From the NCBI GenBank assembly GCA_017993835.1, contig JAGOLX010000011.1, positions 82,232 through 146,231 on the forward strand: DNA of 64,000 nt. Direction: 5' to 3'. Both the position numbers and the translations under genes were made by a program. Positions 32,386 to 40,604 of this stretch are shown here, piece after piece; position 1 is the first letter of the stretch; each line of letters starts with the position of its first letter. This DNA comes from Phycisphaerae bacterium (GTDB taxonomy: Bacteria; Planctomycetota; Phycisphaerae; Sedimentisphaerales; Anaerobacaceae). Below the pieces are notes generated by a model that had not been told where the DNA came from, did no database searches, and saw only the letters and a program-made list of their open reading frames with translations.

Positions 32386-33042
32386 ATGCCTTGCGAAAGA
32401 CGAGAACCTGTAGCCCAGCCGCCCTCGGCTGGGGAATCTCTGGAGTCAGGCTTGGCTGGGGAATGTTGGGAATCACCCCCGGGGGCGGGGGTGCCACATC
32501 GCGATGCAGCCCAGTCGCCCCCGGCTGGGGCTCCTCTGGCCAAACCAGGCAAGGCCGCGTACCGGCGCAACCTTCCCCATCTGCAGGTTGAGGGCAAGAC
32601 GATCTTCTTGACTTTCTGCACGGCGAATCATTTCGTCTTGCCCGAGTCCGTTCGCACACAGGTACTACATCATTGTCTGCACGATCACGGGAGCAAGATG
32701 CACGTTCATGGGGCCGTCGTGATGCCCGACCACGTGCACATGTTGTTCACGGCTTTGTGGGACGAGCAAGGCTATCCGTACACACTGGCCGAGATCACCA
32801 ACGGGATCAAGGGTGCCTCCGCGCACTCGGTCAATCGTTTGCTCAAGCGAAAGGGATCGGTTTGGCAGGAGGAGTCCTTCGACCGCGTACTGCGATCCGA
32901 CGAAGCGGTGAGAGCCAAAGTCGAGTATATTTGTGCCAACCCGGTCCGAAAGGGCCTGTGCCGGAACGCGGATGAGTACCCGTGGCTGTGGCGGGAGTGG
33001 ATCGAAGGTGTAGCCCAGCCGCCCCCGGCTGGGGAATCCTGA
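32386..33042 (+). CDS. REP-associated tyrosine transposase (RAYT, Y1/IS200-like)
   Basis: 218 codons, of which about 58-213 are the transposase. RRNLPHLQVEGKTIFLTFCT opens the domain, MPDHVHMLF carries the HUH metal-binding histidines, and VEYICANPVRKGL holds the catalytic tyrosine. RAYTs are single-copy domesticated relatives of IS200 transposases that act on GTAG-footed palindromes. Residues 1-57 (VAQPPSAGES, APLAKPGKA) and the last ten (VAQPPPAGES) are translated repeat units, so the true start is uncertain; in-frame GTG codons within the repeat are alternatives. The gene is embedded in an array of such repeats on both sides. Confidence 0.85.
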   Translation: MPCERREPVAQPPSAGESLESGLAGECWESPPGAGVPHRDAAQSPPAGAPLAKPGKAAYRRNLPHLQVEGKTIFLTFCTANHFVLPESVRTQVLHHCLHDHGSKMHVHGAVVMPDHVHMLFTALWDEQGYPYTLAEITNGIKGASAHSVNRLLKRKGSVWQEESFDRVLRSDEAVRAKVEYICANPVRKGLCRNADEYPWLWREWIEGVAQPPPAGES

Positions 33043-33490
33043 GCGGGGGAATCTCGGGAGTCGCCCTCCACTGGGGAGTCTTAGGAATCACCCCCGAGGG
33101 CGGGGGTGCCACACGACACGGCCCCGGATCGCGGGATTGGCAAAGGACAGTGACGTATGCCCTGCGAGGAATCAGAACCTGTAGCCCAGCCGCCCTCGGC
33201 TGGGGAATCTTGAGCAGGGGAATCTCGGGAGTCGCCCTCCACTGGGGAGTCCTAAGAATCACCCCCGAGGGCGGGGGTGCCACATGATACAGACTCGGAT
33301 CGCGGGATTGGCAGAGGACAGTGACGTGTGCCTTGCGAGGAACCAGAACCTGTAGCCCAGCCGCCCCGGGCTGGGGAATCTTGAGCAGGGGAATCTTGGG
33401 AATCGCCCTCCACTGGGGAATCTCGGGAATCGCCTCCCACTGGGGAGTCCTAAGAATCACCCCCGGGGGCGGGGGTGCCACACGACACGG
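33010..33490 (+). repeat. REP-like array, 3' side of the transposase (family A)
   Basis: Three more units in direct orientation (GTAG at about 33010, 33180 and 33352), the first overlapping the end of the transposase frame. They differ from the 5' units by an added CCTCCACTGGGGA segment. The last unit is truncated after the second hairpin. Confidence 0.9.
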
Positions 33491-33648
33491 CCCCATCTCA
33501 AGTCCCGTAACGATTCTGCCGATGAGACATCCGAAAGCGTCTCTGCCGGCGGAAGGTCTTGTCTCGAATCGGGCGAGCATCGACGCCACAGAGCTGCTCG
33601 AGTCACCGTGGTGAGATTCCATGTGTACGCGCATGAAAGGATGAGACC

Positions 33649-34254
33649 ATGAGGGAACCGTTGTACAGGAGATACGGGTGGGTCGCCGCAGTACTTATGA
33701 TTTGCGCGACCTCTGTGGCGTCCGAGGACAAGCCGTGGAGCCGGGCCTATCGAAGCGAGGTGTACGGCGTCGTTCAGGTCCTGGGAAGCGACGAAGTCTC
33801 AGGTCTTGACGGGATGGCCCGAGCGAATTTCGATACGACGCCGGTCTACGGTGTCGGCATGGGCGTGAACCTCTCCTCGCACCTGAATGTGAACACGGAG
33901 ATCATGCTGGGCTGGGCGGACATCGAAGACTACTCGATCTATGCGCCGGAGGAGGCTGACCAGGACGAAAACCAGCAGATCTACCTCTGGAACGTCAACC
34001 TCGACTACAACATCCTGAAGGGGCGCCTGACTCCCGTGGTCGGCGGCGGGGTCGGCATTCTCGGACTCAACGGCGACGACTGGCTTCACGAAGTGCACTT
34101 CGCGGGCAACGTGGGCGCCGGCGTCCGATGGGACATGACCGACCATCTCGCCTTGCGGGTCCTCTACCGATGCACCTGGTGGGAGATCGAGGACGCCGAC
34201 GATCCGTTCCAGTTCGACGGCGTGACGGCCAGTCTCATCTGGACGTTCAAGTAG
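33649..34254 (+). CDS. Outer-membrane beta-barrel protein
   Basis: 201 residues. Signal peptide about 1-25 (VAAVLMICATSVAS). The rest is alternating hydrophobic/polar strands typical of an 8-strand OmpA/OmpW-like barrel: VYGVGMGVNLSSHLNVNTEI, LTPVVGGGVGILGL, GNVGAGVRWDMTDHLALRVL, VTASLIWTFK. The terminal aromatic is followed by Lys rather than being the last residue. AAGGATGAG precedes the ATG. No specific substrate can be assigned. It converges on the radical SAM gene. Confidence 0.75.
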   Translation: MREPLYRRYGWVAAVLMICATSVASEDKPWSRAYRSEVYGVVQVLGSDEVSGLDGMARANFDTTPVYGVGMGVNLSSHLNVNTEIMLGWADIEDYSIYAPEEADQDENQQIYLWNVNLDYNILKGRLTPVVGGGVGILGLNGDDWLHEVHFAGNVGAGVRWDMTDHLALRVLYRCTWWEIEDADDPFQFDGVTASLIWTFK

Positions 34255-34260
34255 TCGGTC

Positions 34261-35967
34261 TCACGTCACTCGCTCGCCGACGAGACTGCGGCGCATGTAG
34301 CCCGTGACGCGGACGTTGCAGAACTCGTTCAGGGGCAGCCGCTCGTGGACCCCGACGACGATCGGATAGCTGCCGATCTGACGCAGGAAGGTCATGTGCC
34401 CGTTGTGGACCTCGCTGCACAGGTCCTTGAGCACGGTCCCGAGGGGAAAGAGCCGCTGGAGCATCGGGATGTCGATCTCCTGGCGGACCTTCTCGATCCA
34501 GTCCACGTAATATCGCATGTTCTTGCGGAGGAATCTGCGTCCGACCTGCTGGTAGAGCGGGGTGCCGGGGAAGGGCACGACCCGCCGGATGTTGATCCGC
34601 CGGATCAGCAGGCCCTCGTCGAAGATCCGTTTCAATGCCGCGAAGTTTCTGTCCAGCGTCTCGGGTGTTTCCGCAGCCAGGCCCAGCAGGATGTTCACTC
34701 CCGGCAGCAGCGCGTGACATCCGTTCTCGCCTCGAAAGCCGCCGATCCGATTGACAGTCCGAATCGCCTCGAAGGCCAGGTCGTAGGGGCAGTTGAGGTT
34801 GTTCGCCTTGGTGACCGCCGGATCGAACGACTCGATTCCCATCGCGGCGGTGCTGCCCGGCGTGAGGTACTTGACGAATAGCTCCGTCCGCTGCTCGTCG
34901 ATCATCTGCGGATTGGCGTTGTCGATGTGCAACACGGTCGGGCGCATCGCCGCCAGGCCGGACAGCATCGCTTCGAGCTTGTGCGGATCGCCCCCTTCGT
35001 AGCTGTAGATGCACGACTGCTTGCCCAGGCGGAAGGCCTTGGCGCCCAGGTCCATCAGGGCCGTCACTTCCTCGACGACCAATTCCGGCCTGCGCCACAG
35101 AACCTTGTTCTTGATCGGCTCGGTGCAGAACGAGCAACCCCGCTCGCGGGGACAGCCTCTCCCGGTCTCGATCTCGACGATTCGGTTCGCCAGGTGCGGC
35201 ATCTGTCGGATGAACGCGGCGCCGCGGAGTGCCAGCGGCTGCAATTCGTCGTAGGTGTCGAACGAAAGCGGGCGAAGCTCGTCGAAGTACTCCGCATCGG
35301 CCACTTGGGGTCGGGCTCCGCCGCGAGCCTGCGTGCCCCCGACCAGGACGGGCCCGGTCAGGACTTTGCGGAAGGAGCGCCTGGCTGAAGGTGTAGCCTT
35401 GCCGGGTTTGGCCAGAGGAGCCACAGCCGGGGGCAGTTCCAAAGATCCCCCAGCCGGGGGCGGCTGGGCTACATTGTCATGTGGCACCCCCGCCCCCGGG
35501 GGTGAATCCCAAGACTCCCCACCCAAGGGCGGCTGGGCTACTGCAGAGTCCTCGAACGACCGCAGCAGCTTCTCGACCTCGTGCAGCGTCCCCGGCCTGG
35601 CGCTGAGGTACTTGCCCGGCGTCTGGACACCCACGATGATGACCAGCTCGTCCGTGTTCTCCAGGACCTGTCGGATTTCCTCATAGCTCCGTGTGTGATT
35701 GAGCACCTCGAGATGGGTCCGGCCCCTGGGCGGGTCGATCACCACCTCGGGGACGCACTCCACGTAGCGGACCAGGCGGAGGTCGTCGATGGTCAGGTAC
35801 GTCGGCTCGTCGTAGCACGGGCATCTTGCCCGTGATTCAGAACTCATGGGGGCGACGTCCGTGCTGCGGCACCAGCCCGCGACATAGCGGGGCCAGACCC
35901 CGATGAACGGCGGCACGCCCAGCCCGGCCGGCTCGTCGGTGTAGCAGTCGAGTATCGTTCTTCTCAT
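34261..35967 (-). CDS. Radical SAM protein with two in-frame repeat insertions
   Basis: 568 codons. The cluster motif is GRGCPRERGCSFC near residue 270, giving C-X5-C-X2-C rather than the usual CX3CX2C; this spacing is known from HmdB-type enzymes. The downstream radical SAM barrel (VLHIDNANPQMI, GSTAAMGIESFDPAVTKANN, GVNILLGLAAETPETLDRN) is intact. The N-terminal 160 residues are B12-binding-like in layout. Two stretches do not belong. SSESRARCPCYDEP near residue 42 comes from a family B palindrome. About 50 residues, from VAQPPLGGES through APLAKPGKA near 145-195, come from a family A repeat. Both keep the frame open. The substrate is unknown. Confidence 0.8.
   Translation of the reverse strand: MRRTILDCYTDEPAGLGVPPFIGVWPRYVAGWCRSTDVAPMSSESRARCPCYDEPTYLTIDDLRLVRYVECVPEVVIDPPRGRTHLEVLNHTRSYEEIRQVLENTDELVIIVGVQTPGKYLSARPGTLHEVEKLLRSFEDSAVAQPPLGGESWDSPPGAGVPHDNVAQPPPAGGSLELPPAVAPLAKPGKATPSARRSFRKVLTGPVLVGGTQARGGARPQVADAEYFDELRPLSFDTYDELQPLALRGAAFIRQMPHLANRIVEIETGRGCPRERGCSFCTEPIKNKVLWRRPELVVEEVTALMDLGAKAFRLGKQSCIYSYEGGDPHKLEAMLSGLAAMRPTVLHIDNANPQMIDEQRTELFVKYLTPGSTAAMGIESFDPAVTKANNLNCPYDLAFEAIRTVNRIGGFRGENGCHALLPGVNILLGLAAETPETLDRNFAALKRIFDEGLLIRRINIRRVVPFPGTPLYQQVGRRFLRKNMRYYVDWIEKVRQEIDIPMLQRLFPLGTVLKDLCSEVHNGHMTFLRQIGSYPIVVGVHERLPLNEFCNVRVTGYMRRSLVGERVT
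35393..35541 (-). repeat. Family A REPIN-like insertion inside the radical SAM gene
   Basis: 149 bp bounded by GTAG (35393-35396, plus strand) and CTAC (35538-35541). It contains two GTAG-footed CCCAGCC hairpins, a CACCCCC/GGGGGTG hairpin and the GGCCAAACC-GGCAAGG tail also seen at the 5' end of the transposase frame. It is inserted between codons for LRSFEDSA and SARRSFRKV. Confidence 0.85.
35816..35834. repeat. GTAG-type palindrome, family B copy inside the radical SAM gene
   Basis: GTAG then CACGGGCA-TCT-TGCCCGTG. Read in frame on the minus strand as part of SESRARCPCYDEP. Confidence 0.8.
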
Positions 35968-36002
35968 TTACTATTGGCCATTTGCGATTTACTATTTGGA
36001 CA
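35968..36002. repeat. AT-rich ATTTACTATT-type simple repeat
   Basis: Reiterated CATTTACTATTGGCC and GCGATTTACTATTTGG in the short divergent spacer between the radical SAM gene and the glycosidase-like gene. Confidence 0.55.
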
Positions 36003-36054
36003 TCGTGATTGTAGCCGGTTCGCGGTGGCCTGTAAATCCGTCGAGGAGTTCGTC

Positions 36055-39000
36055 ATGATGTCGAGATCTTCTGTCGCAATGCTTGCCATGGTGCTGCTGT
36101 CCCTGTCGATCCATGTTGCCCCCTGTCCGGCAGGGGGGCCAGTGACCATTGTCGAACCTGCACAGGCGGAACAGGCCGAGCATCTGGCCGCAAAGGAGAT
36201 CCGGCGCTACCTCTACCTGCGGACCGGGCAACTTGTCGAGGTCGTTCCCGGCGGCAATCGGAGCCCCGCCGGTGCGAGCATCGTGGTCGGGCGGTGGGAT
36301 CGACCCGAGGTTGCCGCCGTTGTCAAAGGATCGCCTCAGCTTGCGGAGTCGGTCATGTCCCTGCGACCCCAGCAATACCTGTTGAAGACGCTCTCGCCGA
36401 GCGGCGGCAAGACGGTTCTCCTGGTCGCGGGCGGCGATCCGATTGGCACGCTCTATGGGGCATACCGATTCGCCGAGCATCTGGGGATTCGGTTCTACCT
36501 GCATGGGGACGTCGTGCCCGATGAGAAGATCGAGTTGAAGTTGCCCGATCTGGACGAGTGGGGCCAAGCACTGTTCAAGACGCGGGGCATCCAGCCGTTC
36601 CACGATTTCCCGGAGGGACCGGACTGGTGGAACACCGACGACTACAAGGCGATCATCGGCCAGCTTCCCAAGCTGCGGATGAACTTCTTCGGCCTGCACA
36701 CCTATCCGGAAGGCGGGGTCGGGCCCGAGCCCACCGTCTGGATCGGGCTCAAGGACGACGTGAATCCCGACGGAACCGTGCGGTTCAGCTCCCAATCGAG
36801 CTATGAGAACACGCTGCGGGCCGCCTGGGGAAACGTCGCCAAGAAGACGAGCGACTTCTCGTTCGGAACAGCCCAGCTCTTCGAGCGGGACGACTACGGG
36901 CCGGAGGTGACGGAGGGTGCGACGCCGTGGCCCGACACGCCCGAAGAGCGGAATGCGGTTTTCAACAAGACAGGCGAGATGCTCCGCGAGGCATTCGAGT
37001 TCGCACATACGCTTGGCGTGCAGACCTGTGTCGGCACGGAAACGCCCCTGACGATTCCAAGACTCGTGAAGGAGCATATCAAGAGCCTTGGCAAAGACCC
37101 GAACGACCCGGCCGTGGTTCGCGAGCTTTATGAGGGGATGTTCCATCGCATCGCGAAGGCCTATCCGCTGGACTACTACTGGTTCTGGACGCCCGAGGGC
37201 TGGACGTGGGGCAATCCCAAGGACGAGGAGGTTGCGGCGACCGTCGCGGATCTCCAGGCGGCCATTGCGGCGTCGAAGAACGTCAAATCGCCGTTCATCC
37301 TGGCGACGTGCGGCTGGGTGCTCGGGCCGCCAAAGGACCGCGCGATGTTCGACAATCTCCTCCCGAAAGAGATGCCGATGAGCTGCATCAATCGCAACGT
37401 CGGCTTCTCGCCGGTCGAAGCGGGGTTCACGCGTGTCGAGGGCCGGCCCGAGTGGGCGATCCCCTGGCTGGAGGACGATCCGGGTCTGACCATCCCGCAG
37501 CTTTGGGTGGGCCGGATGCGGCGCGATGCGGCCGATGCCCTCGCCTACGGTTGTTCCGGCCTGCTCGGCATCCACTGGCGAACGCGGGTCCTGGGCCCGA
37601 ACGTCTCGGCCCTCGCGAAGGCCGCCTGGGACCAGAAGCCCTGGAATCCGTACTTCGGCAAAGAGATGCCCATCCCCGACCCGAAGCACACGGAGGGACG
37701 CGAGGGGGGCAACGTCGCGGCCTTCCCCGGCAACCCGATGGCGGACACCGAGCACGATGCCCTGTACCAGACGGTCACCTACGGCATGAAAGCCTATCGG
37801 CTCAAGGTCCCCAATGGCACGTACGCCGTGCGGTTGCAGTTCTGCGAACCTCACTACGGCGAGGCGGGCAAACGCGTCTTCGGCGTGACCTTGCAGGGCA
37901 GGAAGGTCATCGACGAGCTGGACGTCTTCGCAAAGGTCGGCAAGAATCGGGCACTCGACTACGCCTTCCCTGACGTTGAAGTTACTGACGGGATGCTCGA
38001 AATCCAGTTCGACAGCATCGTCGAGTATCCCTGCATCGCGGCGTTCGCGGTCGAGGGCGCCGGCGGCACTCGTCGGATCAACTGCGGCGGTCCCGCCATC
38101 GAGGGTTATGAAGCGGACCTGGCCCAATCGGACACGGATCCTCGCCCGCGGGACCTGCCGGCGGGGGACTTCTACCTCGATTGGGCGAAGGCCGAGTTCG
38201 GCGAGGCGGTGGCTGAGCCTGCCGCAAGGATCTTCACCACGCTCGACGGCGGGCCCGACCTGGGAATCGGCAACAAGCGGGGATCATACCTGCCGAGACC
38301 TGCAACCTGGGTGAACGGTCCCGGCGGCATCGCGCCCGACAACAGGCCGTGGAGCGAGGTCGAGAAGGAATACGCATTCGTGGACGAGCTGGCCGCTCTG
38401 CGCCCCAAGGTGGCAGGCGCGGGCAATCTGGAACGCTTCGACTACTGGCTCAATACGATGCGATACCTCAAGGCGATGGGGCAGGTCAACTGCACTTGGG
38501 CCCGGTTCAACGCCGCGATGGAGGACGCGAAAAAGCAGCAGGGCAGGGACGCACAGAGACAACTTGCCCGCGAGAGGGCCCTGCCCATCCGCGAGGAACT
38601 CGTCGGCCAGGTTGGGCGAGTACACAGGCTCCTGCTGGAGACCATCACGACAACCGGCGGCATGGGGACTGTCGCCAACTGGCAGCAGCATCTGCTGCCC
38701 GGCCTGTTGACGCAACCCGGCAAGGAACTAACCGACATCCTGGGTGAGCCGCTGCCTGCGGATGCGGAGGCGTCGGATTCCTATGGCGGCCCGGCGCGCC
38801 TGATCGTGCCGACCGTGCGAACGAGCCTTGTCGCAGGAGAGGACCTGCGATTGAAGGTGATCCTCGTGGGACGAGCGTCCCCGCCTGTGCTCTCCTGGCG
38901 CCCGCTCGACAAGGGCGAGTTCTCGCCGATCCCGCTGGAACATCTCGCCAGGGGCGTCTACGCCGCGAGAATTCCAGCCGACCGGATCGCCGGCAACGAT

Positions 39001-39102
39001 TTCGAGTACTATGTGCAGGCGACCGTCAGTGCGGAGACGATTCGCTTCCCCGCGACGGCTCCGGCAATGAGTCAGACGGTTGTTGTGGTGCGCGAGAATT
39101 GA
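36055..39102 (+). CDS. Secreted alpha-glucuronidase-like protein with malectin domain
   Basis: 1015 residues. Signal peptide about 1-30. The N-terminal part (about 35-170) resembles the alpha-glucuronidase N-terminal domain, with EIRRYLYLRTGQ and GTLYGAYRFAEHLGIRFY. A catalytic-barrel-like region (about 180-530) has NFFGLHTYPEGG and YYWFWTPEGWTWGNP. A malectin-type carbohydrate-binding domain lies near 545-665 (YRLKVPNGTYAVRLQFCEPH, FPDVEVTDGMLEIQF), followed by RRINCGGPAIEGYEADL, which looks like the start of a second malectin segment. Likely an extracellular or periplasmic polysaccharide enzyme; the exact glycoside hydrolase family is uncertain. GAGGAG precedes ATG 36055. Confidence 0.8.
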   Translation: MMSRSSVAMLAMVLLSLSIHVAPCPAGGPVTIVEPAQAEQAEHLAAKEIRRYLYLRTGQLVEVVPGGNRSPAGASIVVGRWDRPEVAAVVKGSPQLAESVMSLRPQQYLLKTLSPSGGKTVLLVAGGDPIGTLYGAYRFAEHLGIRFYLHGDVVPDEKIELKLPDLDEWGQALFKTRGIQPFHDFPEGPDWWNTDDYKAIIGQLPKLRMNFFGLHTYPEGGVGPEPTVWIGLKDDVNPDGTVRFSSQSSYENTLRAAWGNVAKKTSDFSFGTAQLFERDDYGPEVTEGATPWPDTPEERNAVFNKTGEMLREAFEFAHTLGVQTCVGTETPLTIPRLVKEHIKSLGKDPNDPAVVRELYEGMFHRIAKAYPLDYYWFWTPEGWTWGNPKDEEVAATVADLQAAIAASKNVKSPFILATCGWVLGPPKDRAMFDNLLPKEMPMSCINRNVGFSPVEAGFTRVEGRPEWAIPWLEDDPGLTIPQLWVGRMRRDAADALAYGCSGLLGIHWRTRVLGPNVSALAKAAWDQKPWNPYFGKEMPIPDPKHTEGREGGNVAAFPGNPMADTEHDALYQTVTYGMKAYRLKVPNGTYAVRLQFCEPHYGEAGKRVFGVTLQGRKVIDELDVFAKVGKNRALDYAFPDVEVTDGMLEIQFDSIVEYPCIAAFAVEGAGGTRRINCGGPAIEGYEADLAQSDTDPRPRDLPAGDFYLDWAKAEFGEAVAEPAARIFTTLDGGPDLGIGNKRGSYLPRPATWVNGPGGIAPDNRPWSEVEKEYAFVDELAALRPKVAGAGNLERFDYWLNTMRYLKAMGQVNCTWARFNAAMEDAKKQQGRDAQRQLARERALPIREELVGQVGRVHRLLLETITTTGGMGTVANWQQHLLPGLLTQPGKELTDILGEPLPADAEASDSYGGPARLIVPTVRTSLVAGEDLRLKVILVGRASPPVLSWRPLDKGEFSPIPLEHLARGVYAARIPADRIAGNDFEYYVQATVSAETIRFPATAPAMSQTVVVVREN

Positions 39103-39365
39103 GGAGTGCCGACACTTGTTAATGACACCGAATGGCTGAGGGGTGATCCGGTCGTGCGTCACATCGTCGGAGGGTGTGGCGTAGATCGAGGCGCTGTCTC
39201 CGCCGGCCAGGTAGCCCGCTTTGAGACCGACGTGCTGTGCCACCCTGCTTGCAGGAACGATCGCAGGCAGATTCCGGCCGGAGTCGGGAATTGTGTCACT
39301 TCTTCAGCCTGTGCGTAGTCTGTTGTTTCAGTCTGAGTTGATTCGATATGCTCGGAGACTGAAAA

Positions 39366-40604
39366 ATGGATAACACGAGAGGCGAAATTGAGTTGTTGCA
39401 GGGGAGTGTAGCAGGCAACAAGGAAGCGTTCGGCGCCGTGGTCCAGCGGTACCAATCGCTGGTTTGTGCGGTTACCTACAGCGCCACCGGCGACGTCGGC
39501 ACCAGTGAAGAGCTGGCGCAAGAGACCTTCATCCGGGCCTGGCGGAACCTCAGCCAATTGGACGATCTTTGCAAGTTCCGCGTCTGGCTGTGCCAGATTG
39601 CGCGGAATCTCGCTCGGACATGGCTCCGAGGCAGACGTAAGGGTCCGGTCCAGCCGCTCGAAGGTGCAGGCGAACCGGCCGCGGTCGAACCAAGGCCCGA
39701 CGAAGCGGCGGTGGCCAAGGAACGGCAGGAAATCGTCTGGGCCGCCGTGGAACGCATTCCCTCGCAATACCGTGAACCGCTGGTGCTCTTCTATCGCAGC
39801 CAGCGGTCCGTCAGCGAGGTCGCCGCCGAACTCGACCTGTCGGAAGACATCGTTCGCCAGCGGCTCCATCGAGGCCGCCGGCTCATCAGAGGCGAGGTCT
39901 CTTCCCTGGTCGAAGACACGCTCGCCCGCTCTGGGCCGGGCAAGGCTTTCACCGTCGCAGTCATTGCTGCTCTGCCTGCGGCGATCACTGCGCCCGCCAG
40001 CGCCGCCGTCGCCGGCATCGCGGCCAAAGCCGCCCCAGCCGGAAAGGTGCTCCTCGGGACAAGCCCGACCGTCATTGTTCTCGGCCCGATCCTGGGACTA
40101 CTCGGAGGCATCTTCGGTGCGTGGGCCAGCTTCAAGAGACCCGACTCGCCTCGCCAGCGACGGTTCAGGATTCGACTGTTCATTACTTGGGGGTTGCTAT
40201 TCTTTGCCGGGCTCGGTCTGCCACTGATGTTGTTCTACGGCGGATTGATTTCGGCGCGGGCTCTCGGTCTTTGCCTGGCTGTGTATGCCGTCCTCTTACT
40301 GAGCCTGATCGTCTGGATGAAGGTCGGTCAGCGGCGGATACTGATTGAGGATGAACACCTGCCCGCGGGCATCAACCGCCAGTCGCTCCATGGCGGCATC
40401 GGAGGCGGCGTTCTCGGCAGCATCCTGGGCGCGACCGGAGGGTTGCTGTACCAGAATGTCCTTGCGAGGGATTGGCTGTCCTTTGTCCTGACCCTCGCCT
40501 TCGACATTCTCGTGTTCTGCGTTATCACCCGCGCGATCATCCGAATCTGGACGCTCAAGCTTCAGCACGGGCGGACCGTCGAGCCGAAGCAGTCAGTCGG
40601 CTAA
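39366..40604 (+). CDS. ECF-type sigma factor fused to a multi-helix membrane domain
   Basis: 412 residues. Sigma region 2 at about 20-90 (FGAVVQRYQSLVCAVTY, ELAQETFIRAWRNL) and region 4 at about 120-175 (IPSQYREPLVLFYRSQRSVS, LSEDIVRQRLHRGRRLI). From about 195 the protein is strongly hydrophobic with five or six transmembrane helices (TVIVLGPILGLLGGIF, LFITWGLLFFAGLGLPLML). Such fused sigma factors, known from planctomycetes, probably stay membrane-bound and may respond to envelope signals without a separate anti-sigma factor. The stop codon overlaps the stop of the convergent MCE gene. Confidence 0.88.
   Translation: MDNTRGEIELLQGSVAGNKEAFGAVVQRYQSLVCAVTYSATGDVGTSEELAQETFIRAWRNLSQLDDLCKFRVWLCQIARNLARTWLRGRRKGPVQPLEGAGEPAAVEPRPDEAAVAKERQEIVWAAVERIPSQYREPLVLFYRSQRSVSEVAAELDLSEDIVRQRLHRGRRLIRGEVSSLVEDTLARSGPGKAFTVAVIAALPAAITAPASAAVAGIAAKAAPAGKVLLGTSPTVIVLGPILGLLGGIFGAWASFKRPDSPRQRRFRIRLFITWGLLFFAGLGLPLMLFYGGLISARALGLCLAVYAVLLLSLIVWMKVGQRRILIEDEHLPAGINRQSLHGGIGGGVLGSILGATGGLLYQNVLARDWLSFVLTLAFDILVFCVITRAIIRIWTLKLQHGRTVEPKQSVG

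Noticed and set aside
32125..33490. CRISPR-like array
   Set aside because: Units are 125-170 bp, with both palindromes and intervening sequence conserved and no unique spacers. A transposase sits in the middle and no cas genes are present.
39302..39321. TTCAG...GTAGTCT before the sigma factor gene as a third response-regulator site
   Set aside because: There is no partner half-site 11 bp upstream, and the distance to the -10-like hexamer is 7 rather than 9 nt.
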